40,521 bases of DNA, taken from positions 1 through 40,521 of the forward strand of contig JANQRV010000006.1 in assembly GCA_028284395.1 (NCBI GenBank). Direction: 5' to 3'. The notes beneath the pieces were generated by a model. That model did no database searches, was not told the origin of the DNA, and saw only the letters and a program-made list of their open reading frames with translations. Position 1 is the first letter of the stretch. The number at the start of each line of letters is the position of its first letter. Shown piece after piece: positions 32,589-40,521 of this stretch. Both the position numbers and the translations under genes were made by a program. Source of the stretch: Saprospiraceae bacterium (lineage in GTDB: Bacteria > Bacteroidota > Bacteroidia > Chitinophagales > Saprospiraceae).

Positions 32589-33200
32589 TTACTCGGCCAA
32601 CGTCACATTCATCATCAAAACGTATTTTTCGATCTCGGCGTAGTCAATATCCTGGCCGGCGGCTTCCGGATCCGTCTTTTTGATGAAGTCTTCGAGTGTA
32701 AACCAGCTACTGCCATCGAAGTGATCAGCAACAGGAGCCTTCATCCAAAAGCGGTCCTCGTAGGCGATGTGAGCTCTGGAAGTACCGAAAGCAACGAATC
32801 CCTGGGTTTCCTTTTGCCCTACGGCCACTAAGTATTTGCCGGGGCTAAGGTCCATCGGCGTTGGTAATTCAAAAGTTAACCATCCATCCAGGTTTTCCTC
32901 TGTGATCTTCAAGGGGTCGCTGGAGATCATCTGACCGGCTGGCTTGCCGTCAAAACTGTATACTTCGAAATTTACGGTCGACTGTGTTTCATCGTGATCC
33001 CAATGATCGAAAATGTAGACGGAAATGCTGGCCAGTTTGGCAGCTTCCCCAATTTCAAAAACCTGCCCATAAAAGCCCGGGCTGACCTCTTCTTCGGAGT
33101 AGCTTTGCCAATCCATTTCTTCCAGATTGGATAAGGTGGTCTGGGCATTCACTAGCATACAAAATAAAAGAAGGGAAAGGATAGAAAATCGAGTTTTCAT
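32589..33200 (-). CDS. Secreted protein of unknown function
   Basis: I start at the ATG at 33200 (MKTRFSILSLLLFCMLVNAQ), a clear signal peptide; the frame is open upstream to 33317. The mature protein, about 184 residues, looks all-beta, with a jelly-roll-like pattern (GFYGQVFEIGEAAKLASISVYIFDHW, STVNFEVYSFDGKPAGQMI, GWLTFELPTPMDLSPGKYLVAVGQ, GSSWFTLEDF). This resembles the adhesion or sugar-binding modules found in Bacteroidota secreted proteins, but I cannot name a family. There is no lipobox and no T9SS tail. It follows the Gfo/Idh/MocA gene by 116 bp and ends in a good terminator. Confidence 0.7.
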   Translation of the reverse strand: MKTRFSILSLLLFCMLVNAQTTLSNLEEMDWQSYSEEEVSPGFYGQVFEIGEAAKLASISVYIFDHWDHDETQSTVNFEVYSFDGKPAGQMISSDPLKITEENLDGWLTFELPTPMDLSPGKYLVAVGQKETQGFVAFGTSRAHIAYEDRFWMKAPVADHFDGSSWFTLEDFIKKTDPEAAGQDIDYAEIEKYVLMMNVTLAE

Positions 33201-33316
33201 ATTTGATATTTTAGGTAAAAAGATTGATGTCGCTGTAAATGGTACTGTCATGAGAATGGGTGGACAAAAAGAAATATTGTACCCAATACGGCAGCACCTG
33301 GTGCAGTTCCATGGCA

Positions 33317-34291
33317 TTATCGATAATCAATTCCTGCCAAAGTTACGATTTCATCCAGCAAAGTAATCAGGTCCAGGCTTAAGTCATGCGTCATCAGGTC
33401 GCTTTCCGTTTTCCCGGCACGGATGCACCTCATGACTTCCATTGCTTCAAAATACAAACCTGTACTCTTGTAATCGAATTCATGGATCTCCTTACCGCCA
33501 TCGTAATAACGAACCTCTAATTTATCCGAAGCGTGCCAACGGCGAGGAATATGAATCAAGCCTTTTTCACCGTAAATGAAGGCCTCCGTTTCCGTGTGCG
33601 AAATGACACAGGAGTGCAGTTGGGCAATCGCTTCATTGCCGTATTTCATCAAAATCCCGGTATCGACATCCACACCGGTAGCGGACAATGTACTGGCTAC
33701 CTGAATGCTATCCGGTTTTCCCAGGACGAGCAAGGACAAGAAAATAGGATAAATGCCAATGTCCAGGATAGATCCCCCCCCGAGTGCTTTATTCAGTAGT
33801 CGGTGATTTACATCGGTCGGACCCTGAAATCCAAAGTCTGCCTTAACACCGGTCACGGCACCAATTTTCCCGGCAGCAATGATTTCCTGGGCTTTAAGAA
33901 TAGAAGGCAAAAAACGAGTCCACATCGCTTCCATTAGAAAAACGTTCTTTTCCTTGGCCATTTGAATCATTTGCTCTACCTCGCCCCGATTCATAGCAAA
34001 GGGTTTTTCGCAAAGAACCGGTATCCCCCGCTCCAAACACATCAGGGCGTTCTCGCAATGCTTAACGTGTGGTGTGGCAATGTATATCACATCGATTCCG
34101 GGATCGTCTAACAACGCTTCATAACTGCCATAACAATTGGTGGCGCCATATTCATTACCATATTGCTGAGCCCGATCTAATGACCGGGAGGCAACGGCAT
34201 AGATTTCAGCATCCGGAAGCACGCTCAGGTTTCTGGCAAATTTGCCGGCAATGCGACCAGGTCCCATGATGCCCCATTTGAATTTTGTCAT
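33317..34291 (-). CDS. Gfo/Idh/MocA family oxidoreductase
   Basis: This 324-residue cytoplasmic enzyme has an N-terminal Rossmann domain with the nucleotide loop WGIMGPGRIAGKFARNL. The family's IATPHVKHCENALMCLERGIPVLCEKPFAMN contains the EKP catalytic Lys. The C-terminal beta domain starts near 125 (MEAMWTRFLPS) and includes GGSILDIGIYPI. These enzymes oxidise or reduce sugars, inositols or similar compounds with NAD(P); some are dihydrodiol or xylose dehydrogenases, which the MEAMWTRFLP stretch resembles. The substrate is not clear. It lies 42 bp downstream of queE on the same strand. Confidence 0.9.
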   Translation of the reverse strand: MTKFKWGIMGPGRIAGKFARNLSVLPDAEIYAVASRSLDRAQQYGNEYGATNCYGSYEALLDDPGIDVIYIATPHVKHCENALMCLERGIPVLCEKPFAMNRGEVEQMIQMAKEKNVFLMEAMWTRFLPSILKAQEIIAAGKIGAVTGVKADFGFQGPTDVNHRLLNKALGGGSILDIGIYPIFLSLLVLGKPDSIQVASTLSATGVDVDTGILMKYGNEAIAQLHSCVISHTETEAFIYGEKGLIHIPRRWHASDKLEVRYYDGGKEIHEFDYKSTGLYFEAMEVMRCIRAGKTESDLMTHDLSLDLITLLDEIVTLAGIDYR

Positions 34292-34333
34292 TTTTTGCGG
34301 TTTAGATTATTGGTTGTAAATCATGTGTACAAC

Positions 34334-34972
34334 TTATGGGATGCCCAATAGCTTATGGGTTTGCAAACTTAGTTTCCACTTCGGATGGCTCAGGCAATAA
34401 TCCAAAGTCAATTGCGTATTTTCTTGGAGCAGTGGTCCGTCCATAGGTTGCAAATAGAAATGTTCGAAATCCAGCGTTTCATACTTTTCGGGTTCGGCTC
34501 CCGCTTGCGGGAATACGAGCTTCAGTTCCTGTCCGGAAGTAATTTTTAACTCCGTATTTGCTTTGGGACTAACACAAACCCAATCGATGCCCGGTGGCGG
34601 GACAATCGTACCGTTGGTTTCCACAGCAATGATAAATTGATGATCGTGGAACTCATTGATCAAAATCTCATCGAGTTGAAGCAGTGGCTCCCCCCCAGTA
34701 CAGACCACGTAGACCGGTAAGTGTCGGTAGTTGGCGGGCCAGCATTCCAGTATTTTTTTGGCCAGAGCAGCTGCCGTTGCATAAGTTCCTCCATTTTCGC
34801 CATCTGTACCCCAAAAGTCCGTATCACAAAACTGACAGATCGCCTTGTGTCGATCCACTTCTCGCCCACTCCAGAGATTACAGCCGGAAAAGCGGCAAAA
34901 GACTGCCGGCCGGCCCGTTTGTCCGCCTTCTCCTTGTAAGGTGTAAAAAATCTCTTTGACCTTATACGACAT
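34334..34972 (-). CDS. queE: 7-carboxy-7-deazaguanine synthase
   Basis: This 212-residue radical SAM enzyme makes CDG from carboxytetrahydropterin in queuosine/7-deazaguanine synthesis. The start KVKEIFYTLQGEGGQTGRPAVFCRFSGCNLW is diagnostic. The iron-sulfur Cys are C31, C46 and C49, spaced CX14CX2C, the form known from a subset of QueE proteins rather than the usual CX3CX2C. VVCTGGEPLLQ is the GGEP SAM motif, followed by VETNGT and the C-terminal CLSHPKWKLSLQTHKLLGIP. No preQ1 riboswitch was recognised upstream, and no other queuosine gene is in the window. The divergent neighbour is the BatA operon, 211 bp away. Confidence 0.95.
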   Translation of the reverse strand: MSYKVKEIFYTLQGEGGQTGRPAVFCRFSGCNLWSGREVDRHKAICQFCDTDFWGTDGENGGTYATAAALAKKILECWPANYRHLPVYVVCTGGEPLLQLDEILINEFHDHQFIIAVETNGTIVPPPGIDWVCVSPKANTELKITSGQELKLVFPQAGAEPEKYETLDFEHFYLQPMDGPLLQENTQLTLDYCLSHPKWKLSLQTHKLLGIP

Positions 34973-35183
34973 ATAATTTAGTGTTGCTCTGATTTGGTGC
35001 TGATTCTCCTACGATTGATAGACTGTGCAAATTTGATTGTCCAGACGCATTCGGAAAACAAAAGTTTCAAATATGCGTACTATAAATGTTTGGTATCTTA
35101 ACAAAAGATATTCATTTTTACGGGCTTATTGTGAAGTTGTTCGAGCTAAATCCAATGACAACTTCGGTCTCAAAAAGAAGAAA

Positions 35184-37217
35184 ATGCAATTTGTATACCC
35201 GACTTTTCTGTTTGCATTGGCGGCCTTGGCTATTCCGATCATACTACACCTTTTCTATTTCCGGAGGTTCAAAAAAGTTTATTTTACAAACGTCCGATTC
35301 CTCAAGGAGGTTAAAGAAGAAACCAGTGCCCGCTCAAAATTACGAAACATCCTGGTTTTACTAAGCCGTTTGCTGGCTCTTGCTTTTTTAGTGTTGGCTT
35401 TTGCACAGCCGTTCATACCACAACGGAATGCCGAGGTCAAAAAGGGCGCCAAGTCGGTCAGTGTTTTTATCGACAACTCTTTCAGCATGAGTGGTGAAAG
35501 CCAGGACGTTGCACTGATCGAAAAAGCCAAACAACGCGCCAGGGAAGTTGTGGAAGCCTATAACGTAGCGGACCAGTTTCAGGTCCTGACCAATGATTTC
35601 GAAGGCCGCCATCAGCGTTTGGTCAGCAAGGAAGATGCACTCAGTTTGATCGATGAAATCGAGATATCGCCGGAAGTGAAGCAATTGTCCAGTGTTTTGG
35701 CGCGGCAACAGCAGGTACTGAAAGGCGGAGAATCGGACAACTTGGCCTCCTATCTTATATCCGATTTTCAAAAAAACATTACCGACCTCGAAAACCATAA
35801 GGATACGACCATAGATGTGAGTTTGATTCCGCTGCAATCGGTACAGGAACGAAACATAAGTATTGACTCTGCTTGGTTCGAATCGCCGGTACAAATGTTT
35901 CAACAAGCCAATGCCTTAATCGTCAAGGTCACCAACCGCGGCGAAACGGATGCCAATAATGTGCGGTTGGCCATTTTGCATGAAGATCAAACCAAACCCG
36001 TTGGCACTTTGGATATTCCCGCCTACGGCTCGGTATTGGATACAGTCAACATCACCATTCTACGGACTGGCTGGCACCAGGCTGAATTGAGCATTTCGGA
36101 TTACCCCATTCAATTTGACGACAAGTATTTCATCACGTTCAATGTCGCCGAATTGATCAATATTCTTGCCATCAACAACGGGATCCCCAATCCGTACCTG
36201 ACCGCCATTTTTGGTGGCATCGGTTACGTAAAATTGGATCAGCAAAACGCGAATAACTTAGATTACTCCCAATTCAAGAATTATCAATTGGTCATTACCG
36301 ACGACCTGGAAACGCTGTCCTCTGGTTTGGCATTCGAGCTACAACAATTCGCCAATAGCGGTGGCAACCTAATGGTCTTTCCGTCGAGAAACGCCAACAT
36401 GGAGGTCTATCAAGATTTCCTGTCCAATTTTCCGGCCAATGAGATTGAAGTATTCGAAGAGCAACGGCGGGAGGTCGGTTATATCAATACGGAAGAATTT
36501 GTCTTTAACGACGTATTCGAAAATAAGGATGAGAATTTAAAACTCCCGGTCACCCAGGCCAATTTCCGCTTGAGTAAATACGACAATCGCAAAGAAGAAA
36601 GATTGCTCAGTTACCGGGATGGAAATACCTTCCTGGGCAAATATCAAATCAACCAGGGCCACCTTTATCTCTGTGCGGCACCGCTGGACGTCCAATTCAA
36701 CAATCTGGTTAACAATGCCGAAATCTTCGTGCCCTTAATCTATAAGGCGGCCATCTCATCCGGCAAACGCCGTCGGATTGCCTATACCATTGGCAAAGAT
36801 GAGGTCATCGAAATTAACCAACAGGTGGGATCGGCCGACAAACCCTACAAATTCAAGGGACAAGACAAAGAATTCATTCCCGAGCAACGCCAGGTCAATT
36901 CAAAGGCCATTATTGGTTTAGGTAACCAGATCCAATTGGCCGGTTACTACGATTTGTCGCGCACCGAAGACGAAATCCATTCGAAATACGCATTCAATTT
37001 TGATCGCCAGGAATCCGATCTACGCTACTACACGGTCAATGAGCTGCGGAGTATTGCCAATCAGAAGTTCAATGTAATTGGCCTGGACACCAATGCGGTG
37101 TTGACAGCTACCATTGAAGAACGCAGTCAGGGATTTGTATTGTGGCGCTGGTGCATTATCTTTATGTTGGTATTTCTAGCCATCGAAGTACTACTTCTCA
37201 GGTTCTGGAAAGTATAA
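35184..37217 (+). CDS. BatA/VWA domain membrane protein
   Basis: I start at the ATG at 35184 because the BatA N-terminal domain begins there (MQFVYPTFLFALAALAIPII); the open frame upstream starts at a TTG and carries no domain. The 677-residue protein has a membrane hairpin at 4-22 and about 58-77 with the basic LHLFYFRRFKKVYFTNVRFL between them. A VWA-like domain follows with the metal site VFIDNSFSMSG. After it come an Ig/Fn3-like region (NALIVKVTNRGETDANNVRLAIL) and a glutamine-amidotransferase-like part (NYQLVITDDLETLSSG). A C-terminal helix closes the protein (LWRWCIIFMLVFLAIEVLLLRFW). Most of it should be periplasmic. It heads a three-gene operon. Confidence 0.85.
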   Translation: MQFVYPTFLFALAALAIPIILHLFYFRRFKKVYFTNVRFLKEVKEETSARSKLRNILVLLSRLLALAFLVLAFAQPFIPQRNAEVKKGAKSVSVFIDNSFSMSGESQDVALIEKAKQRAREVVEAYNVADQFQVLTNDFEGRHQRLVSKEDALSLIDEIEISPEVKQLSSVLARQQQVLKGGESDNLASYLISDFQKNITDLENHKDTTIDVSLIPLQSVQERNISIDSAWFESPVQMFQQANALIVKVTNRGETDANNVRLAILHEDQTKPVGTLDIPAYGSVLDTVNITILRTGWHQAELSISDYPIQFDDKYFITFNVAELINILAINNGIPNPYLTAIFGGIGYVKLDQQNANNLDYSQFKNYQLVITDDLETLSSGLAFELQQFANSGGNLMVFPSRNANMEVYQDFLSNFPANEIEVFEEQRREVGYINTEEFVFNDVFENKDENLKLPVTQANFRLSKYDNRKEERLLSYRDGNTFLGKYQINQGHLYLCAAPLDVQFNNLVNNAEIFVPLIYKAAISSGKRRRIAYTIGKDEVIEINQQVGSADKPYKFKGQDKEFIPEQRQVNSKAIIGLGNQIQLAGYYDLSRTEDEIHSKYAFNFDRQESDLRYYTVNELRSIANQKFNVIGLDTNAVLTATIEERSQGFVLWRWCIIFMLVFLAIEVLLLRFWKV

Positions 37218-37233
37218 TTTAAAGCTACACATC

Positions 37234-38034
37234 ATGCGTTCTCTTGATCCGCAATTAGGGCTGCTTGTTCTGTTCTTCCTGCTCTACTCCTGCAATAGTA
37301 CCGGTGTCAAAGTCGGCGCCAAAGCAGCTCAACAACTGACCAAAAATTTTGCTAAAAATGCGGGAAAAAACTCTAAAAGTTTGATCGGCATCCTGAACAG
37401 TGCTAAGGTCATGACTTTGAAAAACGGCCGCAAGATCCCCACCCAGCACTTGCTCAAACTGCGCAAGACGCCCATCCCCGACCCCAAGGGTTTCCTGGGT
37501 TCGCAGGCTTCCAATCAAATCCTAAATGGCTCGGACGAAGCGGTCAAGGCCGTAAGGTCGGCTCCGATCGACCTCGTACTATATGATACCAAGGGTTTTG
37601 CCATTCACTATGCCGACCCACTCCACCAAAAGGTAGTGCAGGGTGCGGCAGCCAAAACCTACCAACAGCAATCCGTTAATTTAGTGGATAAGACCTTTCA
37701 GGCCATCCAGCAATCTAAAACCAAGGTTACCAGCGAAGCCCAGATCAAACAATTGATCCAAAGTACGGTAGAACGCGAATTGGGCCGGATCCTACAACGC
37801 CCACACGTTTTCAATCCGGGAAGCGGATACGTCACCCTAAATCTACAGTTCAACAACGGAAGTTTTATGATTGGCAGTTTCAATATTTTCAAGACCGTCC
37901 TTTCGGGACTCGGCATCACAACCGGCGGGGTCTACATGCTCAAAAAAGAAGCCGAAACACAGCGAAAAATGGAAACCATCGAGTCCATATTGAAGGCCTA
38001 CAAAAAATCAGCGACCGTCGATGTTAAACAGTGA
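37234..38034 (+). CDS. Lipoprotein of unknown function
   Basis: This 266-residue protein has a lipoprotein signal (LLVLFFLLYSC, Cys20), then a Lys/Ala-rich helical stretch (AAQQLTKNFAKNAGKNSKSL). A middle region (PIDLVLYDTKGFAIHYADPLHQKVV) and a helical segment (EAQIKQLIQSTVERELGRIL) follow. Near the end is a Gly-rich hydrophobic stretch that could be a membrane helix (IFKTVLSGLGITTGGVYML), then a charged tail. I do not recognise a family. Its start is 16 bp after the BatA gene and its last 14 bp overlap the next gene, so the three are one unit and probably one complex. Confidence 0.7.
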   Translation: MRSLDPQLGLLVLFFLLYSCNSTGVKVGAKAAQQLTKNFAKNAGKNSKSLIGILNSAKVMTLKNGRKIPTQHLLKLRKTPIPDPKGFLGSQASNQILNGSDEAVKAVRSAPIDLVLYDTKGFAIHYADPLHQKVVQGAAAKTYQQQSVNLVDKTFQAIQQSKTKVTSEAQIKQLIQSTVERELGRILQRPHVFNPGSGYVTLNLQFNNGSFMIGSFNIFKTVLSGLGITTGGVYMLKKEAETQRKMETIESILKAYKKSATVDVKQ

Positions 38035-38626
38035 ACAAATTGATGAAATAGAAAACCTTGTCGTCCAATACGATTTGCGCAATGCCGCGGAAAGGCTCTT
38101 GTCATACCTTCAGGACCCGGCAAAACGAACGGCCGTAGAATACTATCTCCAAAAGATCAAAACCCTAGAAACGGAAAACGACAAGGGGGTCATCAGCAGA
38201 GAGCAAGTAGCCATTGAGTTCAACAAATTGGCAACCGGAATTCTTCAGATCATTTTACCGGCGGCCTCCGTTCCCCAAAAAGCCGATCGTTCCACCTACT
38301 ACAATTTGGGCAATAACCTTTTTCGGCAGGAAAAATTTGTGGAAGCCATTCAATATTTCACCAAGGCCGTATTGGCGGATGCCGGATACGCGGAGGCCTA
38401 CTTGGAACGCGGGGCCGCAAAGGTCCGTTTAGGGTTACTGGATGCCGGTATTATTGACCTTTCGACGAGTCTCTTACTGTCGCCAAATCAACCTTTTGCT
38501 TATTTTAATCGCGGAATCGCCCATTTTCAGAACAACGACCTCGAAAAGGCTTGTGAAGATTGGCAGCGCGTCAAAGCTATGGGATTTGACATTGCGAATT
38601 CCTACCTCGAGCAGTTCTGTCCGTAA
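38021..38626 (+). CDS. EAD11-like domain fused to TPR repeats
   Basis: This 201-residue cytoplasmic protein begins with a helical domain of about 80 residues (QIDEIENLVVQYDLRNAAERLLSYL, ending GVISREQVAIEFNKLATGILQII). Its pattern, especially ISREQ..IEFNKL..GILQI, resembles the effector-associated domain 11 of Bacteroidota conflict and signalling systems. That assignment is by eye and moderate. Residues about 93-195 are three TPR units (TYYNLGNNLFRQEKFVEAIQYFTKAV, AYLERGAAKVRLGLLDAGIIDLSTSL, AYFNRGIAHFQNNDLEKACEDWQRV). EADs pair like with like, so a partner with the same domain may exist elsewhere. It overlaps the lipoprotein gene by 14 bp. Confidence 0.75.
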   Translation: MLNSEQIDEIENLVVQYDLRNAAERLLSYLQDPAKRTAVEYYLQKIKTLETENDKGVISREQVAIEFNKLATGILQIILPAASVPQKADRSTYYNLGNNLFRQEKFVEAIQYFTKAVLADAGYAEAYLERGAAKVRLGLLDAGIIDLSTSLLLSPNQPFAYFNRGIAHFQNNDLEKACEDWQRVKAMGFDIANSYLEQFCP

Positions 38627-38814
38627 ATATTTCATTTCTTCAGGAGTTCTGCTTCAGCAGATGGTCAAATATAGCTTAACAGTTTCACAACACTTTTTAA
38701 CCAGCCGTTAACGCAACCAAATGCGTTGCTAAAATGTCTTTATTGCCAAGTGGTTCCCACTTCTTAATGACGTTATTCAATTAATATCACAAAAACACCT
38801 TAAGTTATAGCATT

Positions 38815-40341
38815 ATGAAAAGTAGTTATTTTATTTCAGCTTTGGTCGCGCTTGCTACTACAGTGACAACCATTGCCGTCTACTCCACTTTCAATGATCG
38901 AGATAACCGCAGTATTAAGATTGAACACATCAACAGCACGCCGGCTTCACAGACTTTGTATTCCGTAGATGAGGAAGGAAATGCCGTAGCGCTGGACTTC
39001 ACCCAGGTGGCAGAAAAAGTAAAAGGTGCCGTAGTGCACATCAAGTCCACGTATGCATTTGAAGGCAGAGGCAACCGTTCCCAAAGAGGAGGTAATCCCA
39101 ATAATCCGTTTGAAGAATATTTTAACGAAGACCTATTCGACCAGTTTTTCCGCCAAAATCCGAATCGCGGAGGCCAAGGCCGACAGCCCCAACCGCGCGT
39201 AGGTAGCGGAAGCGGCGTAATCATTAGTCAGGAGGGATATATTGTTACCAACAATCACGTCATTGCCGATGCCGATGACATCGAAATTACCCTCAATGAT
39301 AACCGTACCTTCAAAGCTACCCTGATCGGTACCGATCCAACAACCGATTTGGCCGTTTTGCAAATCCAGGGTGATGATTTGGTTTCCGTGCCTTTTGTCA
39401 ATTCCGATGAGGTCAAAGTCGGGCAATGGGTGATCGCAGTCGGAAACCCCTTTAACCTTACATCTACCGTCACGGCAGGAATTGTCAGCGCCAAAGGTCG
39501 GAATATTAATATTCTTCGCGAGCAGTTCGCAGTGGAGAGTTTCATACAGACCGATGCAGCAATTAACCCGGGCAACAGTGGTGGAGCACTGGTTAACCTC
39601 AATGGAGGCTTGATCGGAATCAACACCGCCATCGCTAGCCCAACGGGCTCTTATTCCGGCTACGGTTTTGCTGTTCCAGCAAATTTGGTCCGAAAAGTAG
39701 TGGAGGATCTGATGGAATTCGGTGTCGTACAAAGGGGAGTACTGGGCGTCTCCATCCGGACGGTCGATGCAGGCCTACAAAAAGAAAAAGACCTGGATGT
39801 TAATAAAGGAGCCTACATCGAAAATCTCCTGGAGAATAGTGCCGCTCTGGAGGCCGGCATCGAAGTTGGAGACGTGATCGTCGATGTCGATGGCGTTCCG
39901 GTTTCTTCTTCTGCAAATCTACAGGAAGCAATCGCTCGGCACCGTCCCGGCGATGAAGTGGAAGTTTTGGTGAATCGAAAAGGAAGAGAAAAGACTTTTA
40001 CAGTGACGCTTAATAATCCCAGCGGCAATACCAATTTCGTTGCGGCCGAATCGACCGAGCTTCCGGAAATGTTGGGAGGCCAATTTGAAACATTGGACCC
40101 CGCAACTGCAGAAGATCTATCCATCGACGGCGGTGTCAAGGTCGTCGCACTTAAAGCGGGAAAACTGCGTCAATATACCCAAATGGAAGAAGGCTTCATC
40201 ATTACGAAGGTTGATGGTCAAAGGGTACGGACGGTAGAAGACCTGGAACGTGCGCTAAAGAATAAGACCGGCGGAGTAATGATCGAAGGTATTTACGAGG
40301 GAAATCCAGCCGAAGAATACTACTACGCTTTTGGGCTGTAA
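38815..40341 (+). CDS. Do/DegQ (HtrA) family periplasmic serine protease
   Basis: This 508-residue protein has an N-terminal signal or anchor (ISALVALATTVTTIAVYSTF). The trypsin-like domain shows His148 in YIVTNNHVIADAD, Asp178 in TDPTTDLAVLQI and Ser255 in AINPGNSGGALVN, so the triad is complete. The LA-loop region is long and rich in Gly/Asn/Arg (GRGNRSQRGGNPNNPFEEYF). Two PDZ domains follow, at about 295-390 (GVLGVSIRTV, AALEAGIEVGDVIVDVDG) and 420-505 (EEGFIITKVDGQRVRTVEDL). It should degrade or refold damaged periplasmic proteins. The 188-bp gap upstream suggests its own promoter; a 6-bp AAGTGG/CCACTT hairpin is at 38748-38762. Confidence 0.93.
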   Translation: MKSSYFISALVALATTVTTIAVYSTFNDRDNRSIKIEHINSTPASQTLYSVDEEGNAVALDFTQVAEKVKGAVVHIKSTYAFEGRGNRSQRGGNPNNPFEEYFNEDLFDQFFRQNPNRGGQGRQPQPRVGSGSGVIISQEGYIVTNNHVIADADDIEITLNDNRTFKATLIGTDPTTDLAVLQIQGDDLVSVPFVNSDEVKVGQWVIAVGNPFNLTSTVTAGIVSAKGRNINILREQFAVESFIQTDAAINPGNSGGALVNLNGGLIGINTAIASPTGSYSGYGFAVPANLVRKVVEDLMEFGVVQRGVLGVSIRTVDAGLQKEKDLDVNKGAYIENLLENSAALEAGIEVGDVIVDVDGVPVSSSANLQEAIARHRPGDEVEVLVNRKGREKTFTVTLNNPSGNTNFVAAESTELPEMLGGQFETLDPATAEDLSIDGGVKVVALKAGKLRQYTQMEEGFIITKVDGQRVRTVEDLERALKNKTGGVMIEGIYEGNPAEEYYYAFGL

Positions 40342-40360
40342 TGTAAGCTGTTCAGCACAC

Positions 40361-40521
40361 TTATATTTTCTGCACATCATCTAGGCTGATTTGTGTAAAA
40401 TCGGACATAAAACGGATGATGTGCGGAAAATGTGCAAAATCTTCCGCTCCATGAGTTGTCGTTAAGATGATGACCTTACAGCCGGCGCGTCTGGCCGTTT
40501 CGGCTCCGGTGACACTGTCCT
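40361..40521 (-). CDS. HAD superfamily hydrolase (C-terminal fragment)
   Basis: The reverse strand is open from the window edge to a TAA at 40363-40361, coding for 52 full residues. The fragment begins DSVTGAETARRAGCKVIILTT, the usual HAD motif IV region in which a (D/E)DS..G..AA..AG signature leads into a short strand. It then continues with FPHIIRFMSDFTQISLDDV. This matches the end of phosphoglycolate phosphatase/beta-phosphoglucomutase-like HADs, which dephosphorylate small metabolites. The catalytic N-terminal Asp motif lies outside the window. It converges with the htrA gene. Confidence 0.8.
   Translation of the reverse strand, partial: DSVTGAETARRAGCKVIILTTTHGAEDFAHFPHIIRFMSDFTQISLDDVQKI

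Noticed and set aside
34973..35183. Possible preQ1 riboswitch upstream of queE, and a TATCTT/AAGATA hairpin on the BatA side
   Set aside because: No preQ1 aptamer pattern could be found by eye, and the 6-bp AT-rich hairpin is likely by chance.
38627..38814. AACGCA/TGCGTT and TCTGC/GCAGA hairpins as terminator of the BatA operon
   Set aside because: Stems of 5-6 bp without a following T-run are too weak to call.
39133..39732. 199-codon minus-strand frame opposite htrA
   Set aside because: Covers the conserved protease core on the other strand; no support of its own.

Overview
The window reads as chromosomal DNA of a gliding, type IX secretion (T9SS) positive Bacteroidota. The evidence is a GldF/GldG pair, a T9SS type A C-terminal sorting domain, a large Ig-repeat surface protein, a TonB-dependent receptor with a carboxypeptidase-like N-terminal domain, a LytS/LytTR pair, DUF4340 and BatA-type proteins, and one exact plus several near matches to the Bacteroidota -7 box (TAnnTTTG). 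GC looks intermediate. My best guess is Saprospiria/Lewinella-like, but that is inference from gene style only. I see no tRNA, rRNA, CRISPR array, transposase or integrase.

Layout. (1) 1-2511 (-): start of a giant secreted Ig-repeat protein that runs off the left edge, with eight 70-residue units visible. (2) 6584-2632 (-): probable operon of a T9SS cargo protein, a DUF368 (PopT-type) undecaprenyl-phosphate translocase, aroE and proline dehydrogenase. (3) 7982-6762 (-): secreted S1/P1-nuclease-like protein whose upstream region is a degenerate 9-bp tandem array that inverts on itself. (4) 13784-8145 (-): tightly packed operon purC, unknown secreted protein, gldF, gldG, GNAT acetyltransferase, DUF4340. 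(5) 14084-18395: TPR protein (+), then TonB receptor and trypsin-TPR lipoprotein (-). (6) 18467-20989: Cys-rich secreted protein (-) divergent from a histidine kinase/OmpR-type regulator pair (+), separated by four 11-bp direct repeats. (7) 21002-22282 (-): LRR protein and tail-collar protein. (8) 22446-26253: DUF1080 lipoprotein and sulfatase (+), facing a second sulfatase (-). (9) 26357-29426 (-): NADAR protein, unknown lipoprotein, LytTR regulator and LytS kinase, with a 21-bp direct repeat upstream of the kinase. (10) 29661-34972: secreted alpha/beta hydrolase (+), then PhoD-like phosphoesterase, unknown secreted protein, Gfo/Idh/MocA oxidoreductase and queE (-). (11) 35184-40341 (+): BatA/VWA protein, unknown lipoprotein and EAD-like/TPR protein in one operon, then HtrA/DegQ. 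A HAD hydrolase fragment (-) closes the window.

Much of the window serves the cell envelope: gliding ABC components, T9SS cargo, lipid-carrier recycling, periplasmic proteases and two sensory systems. Housekeeping genes (purC, aroE, queE, proline dehydrogenase) are embedded in these operons. The parts most likely to hold undescribed biology are the Cys-rich protein/Cys-bearing kinase circuit with its matching operator, the BatA-lipoprotein-EAD/TPR operon, the inverted 9-bp array, the alternative hairpins in front of the NADAR gene, and the LytTR-type repeat.
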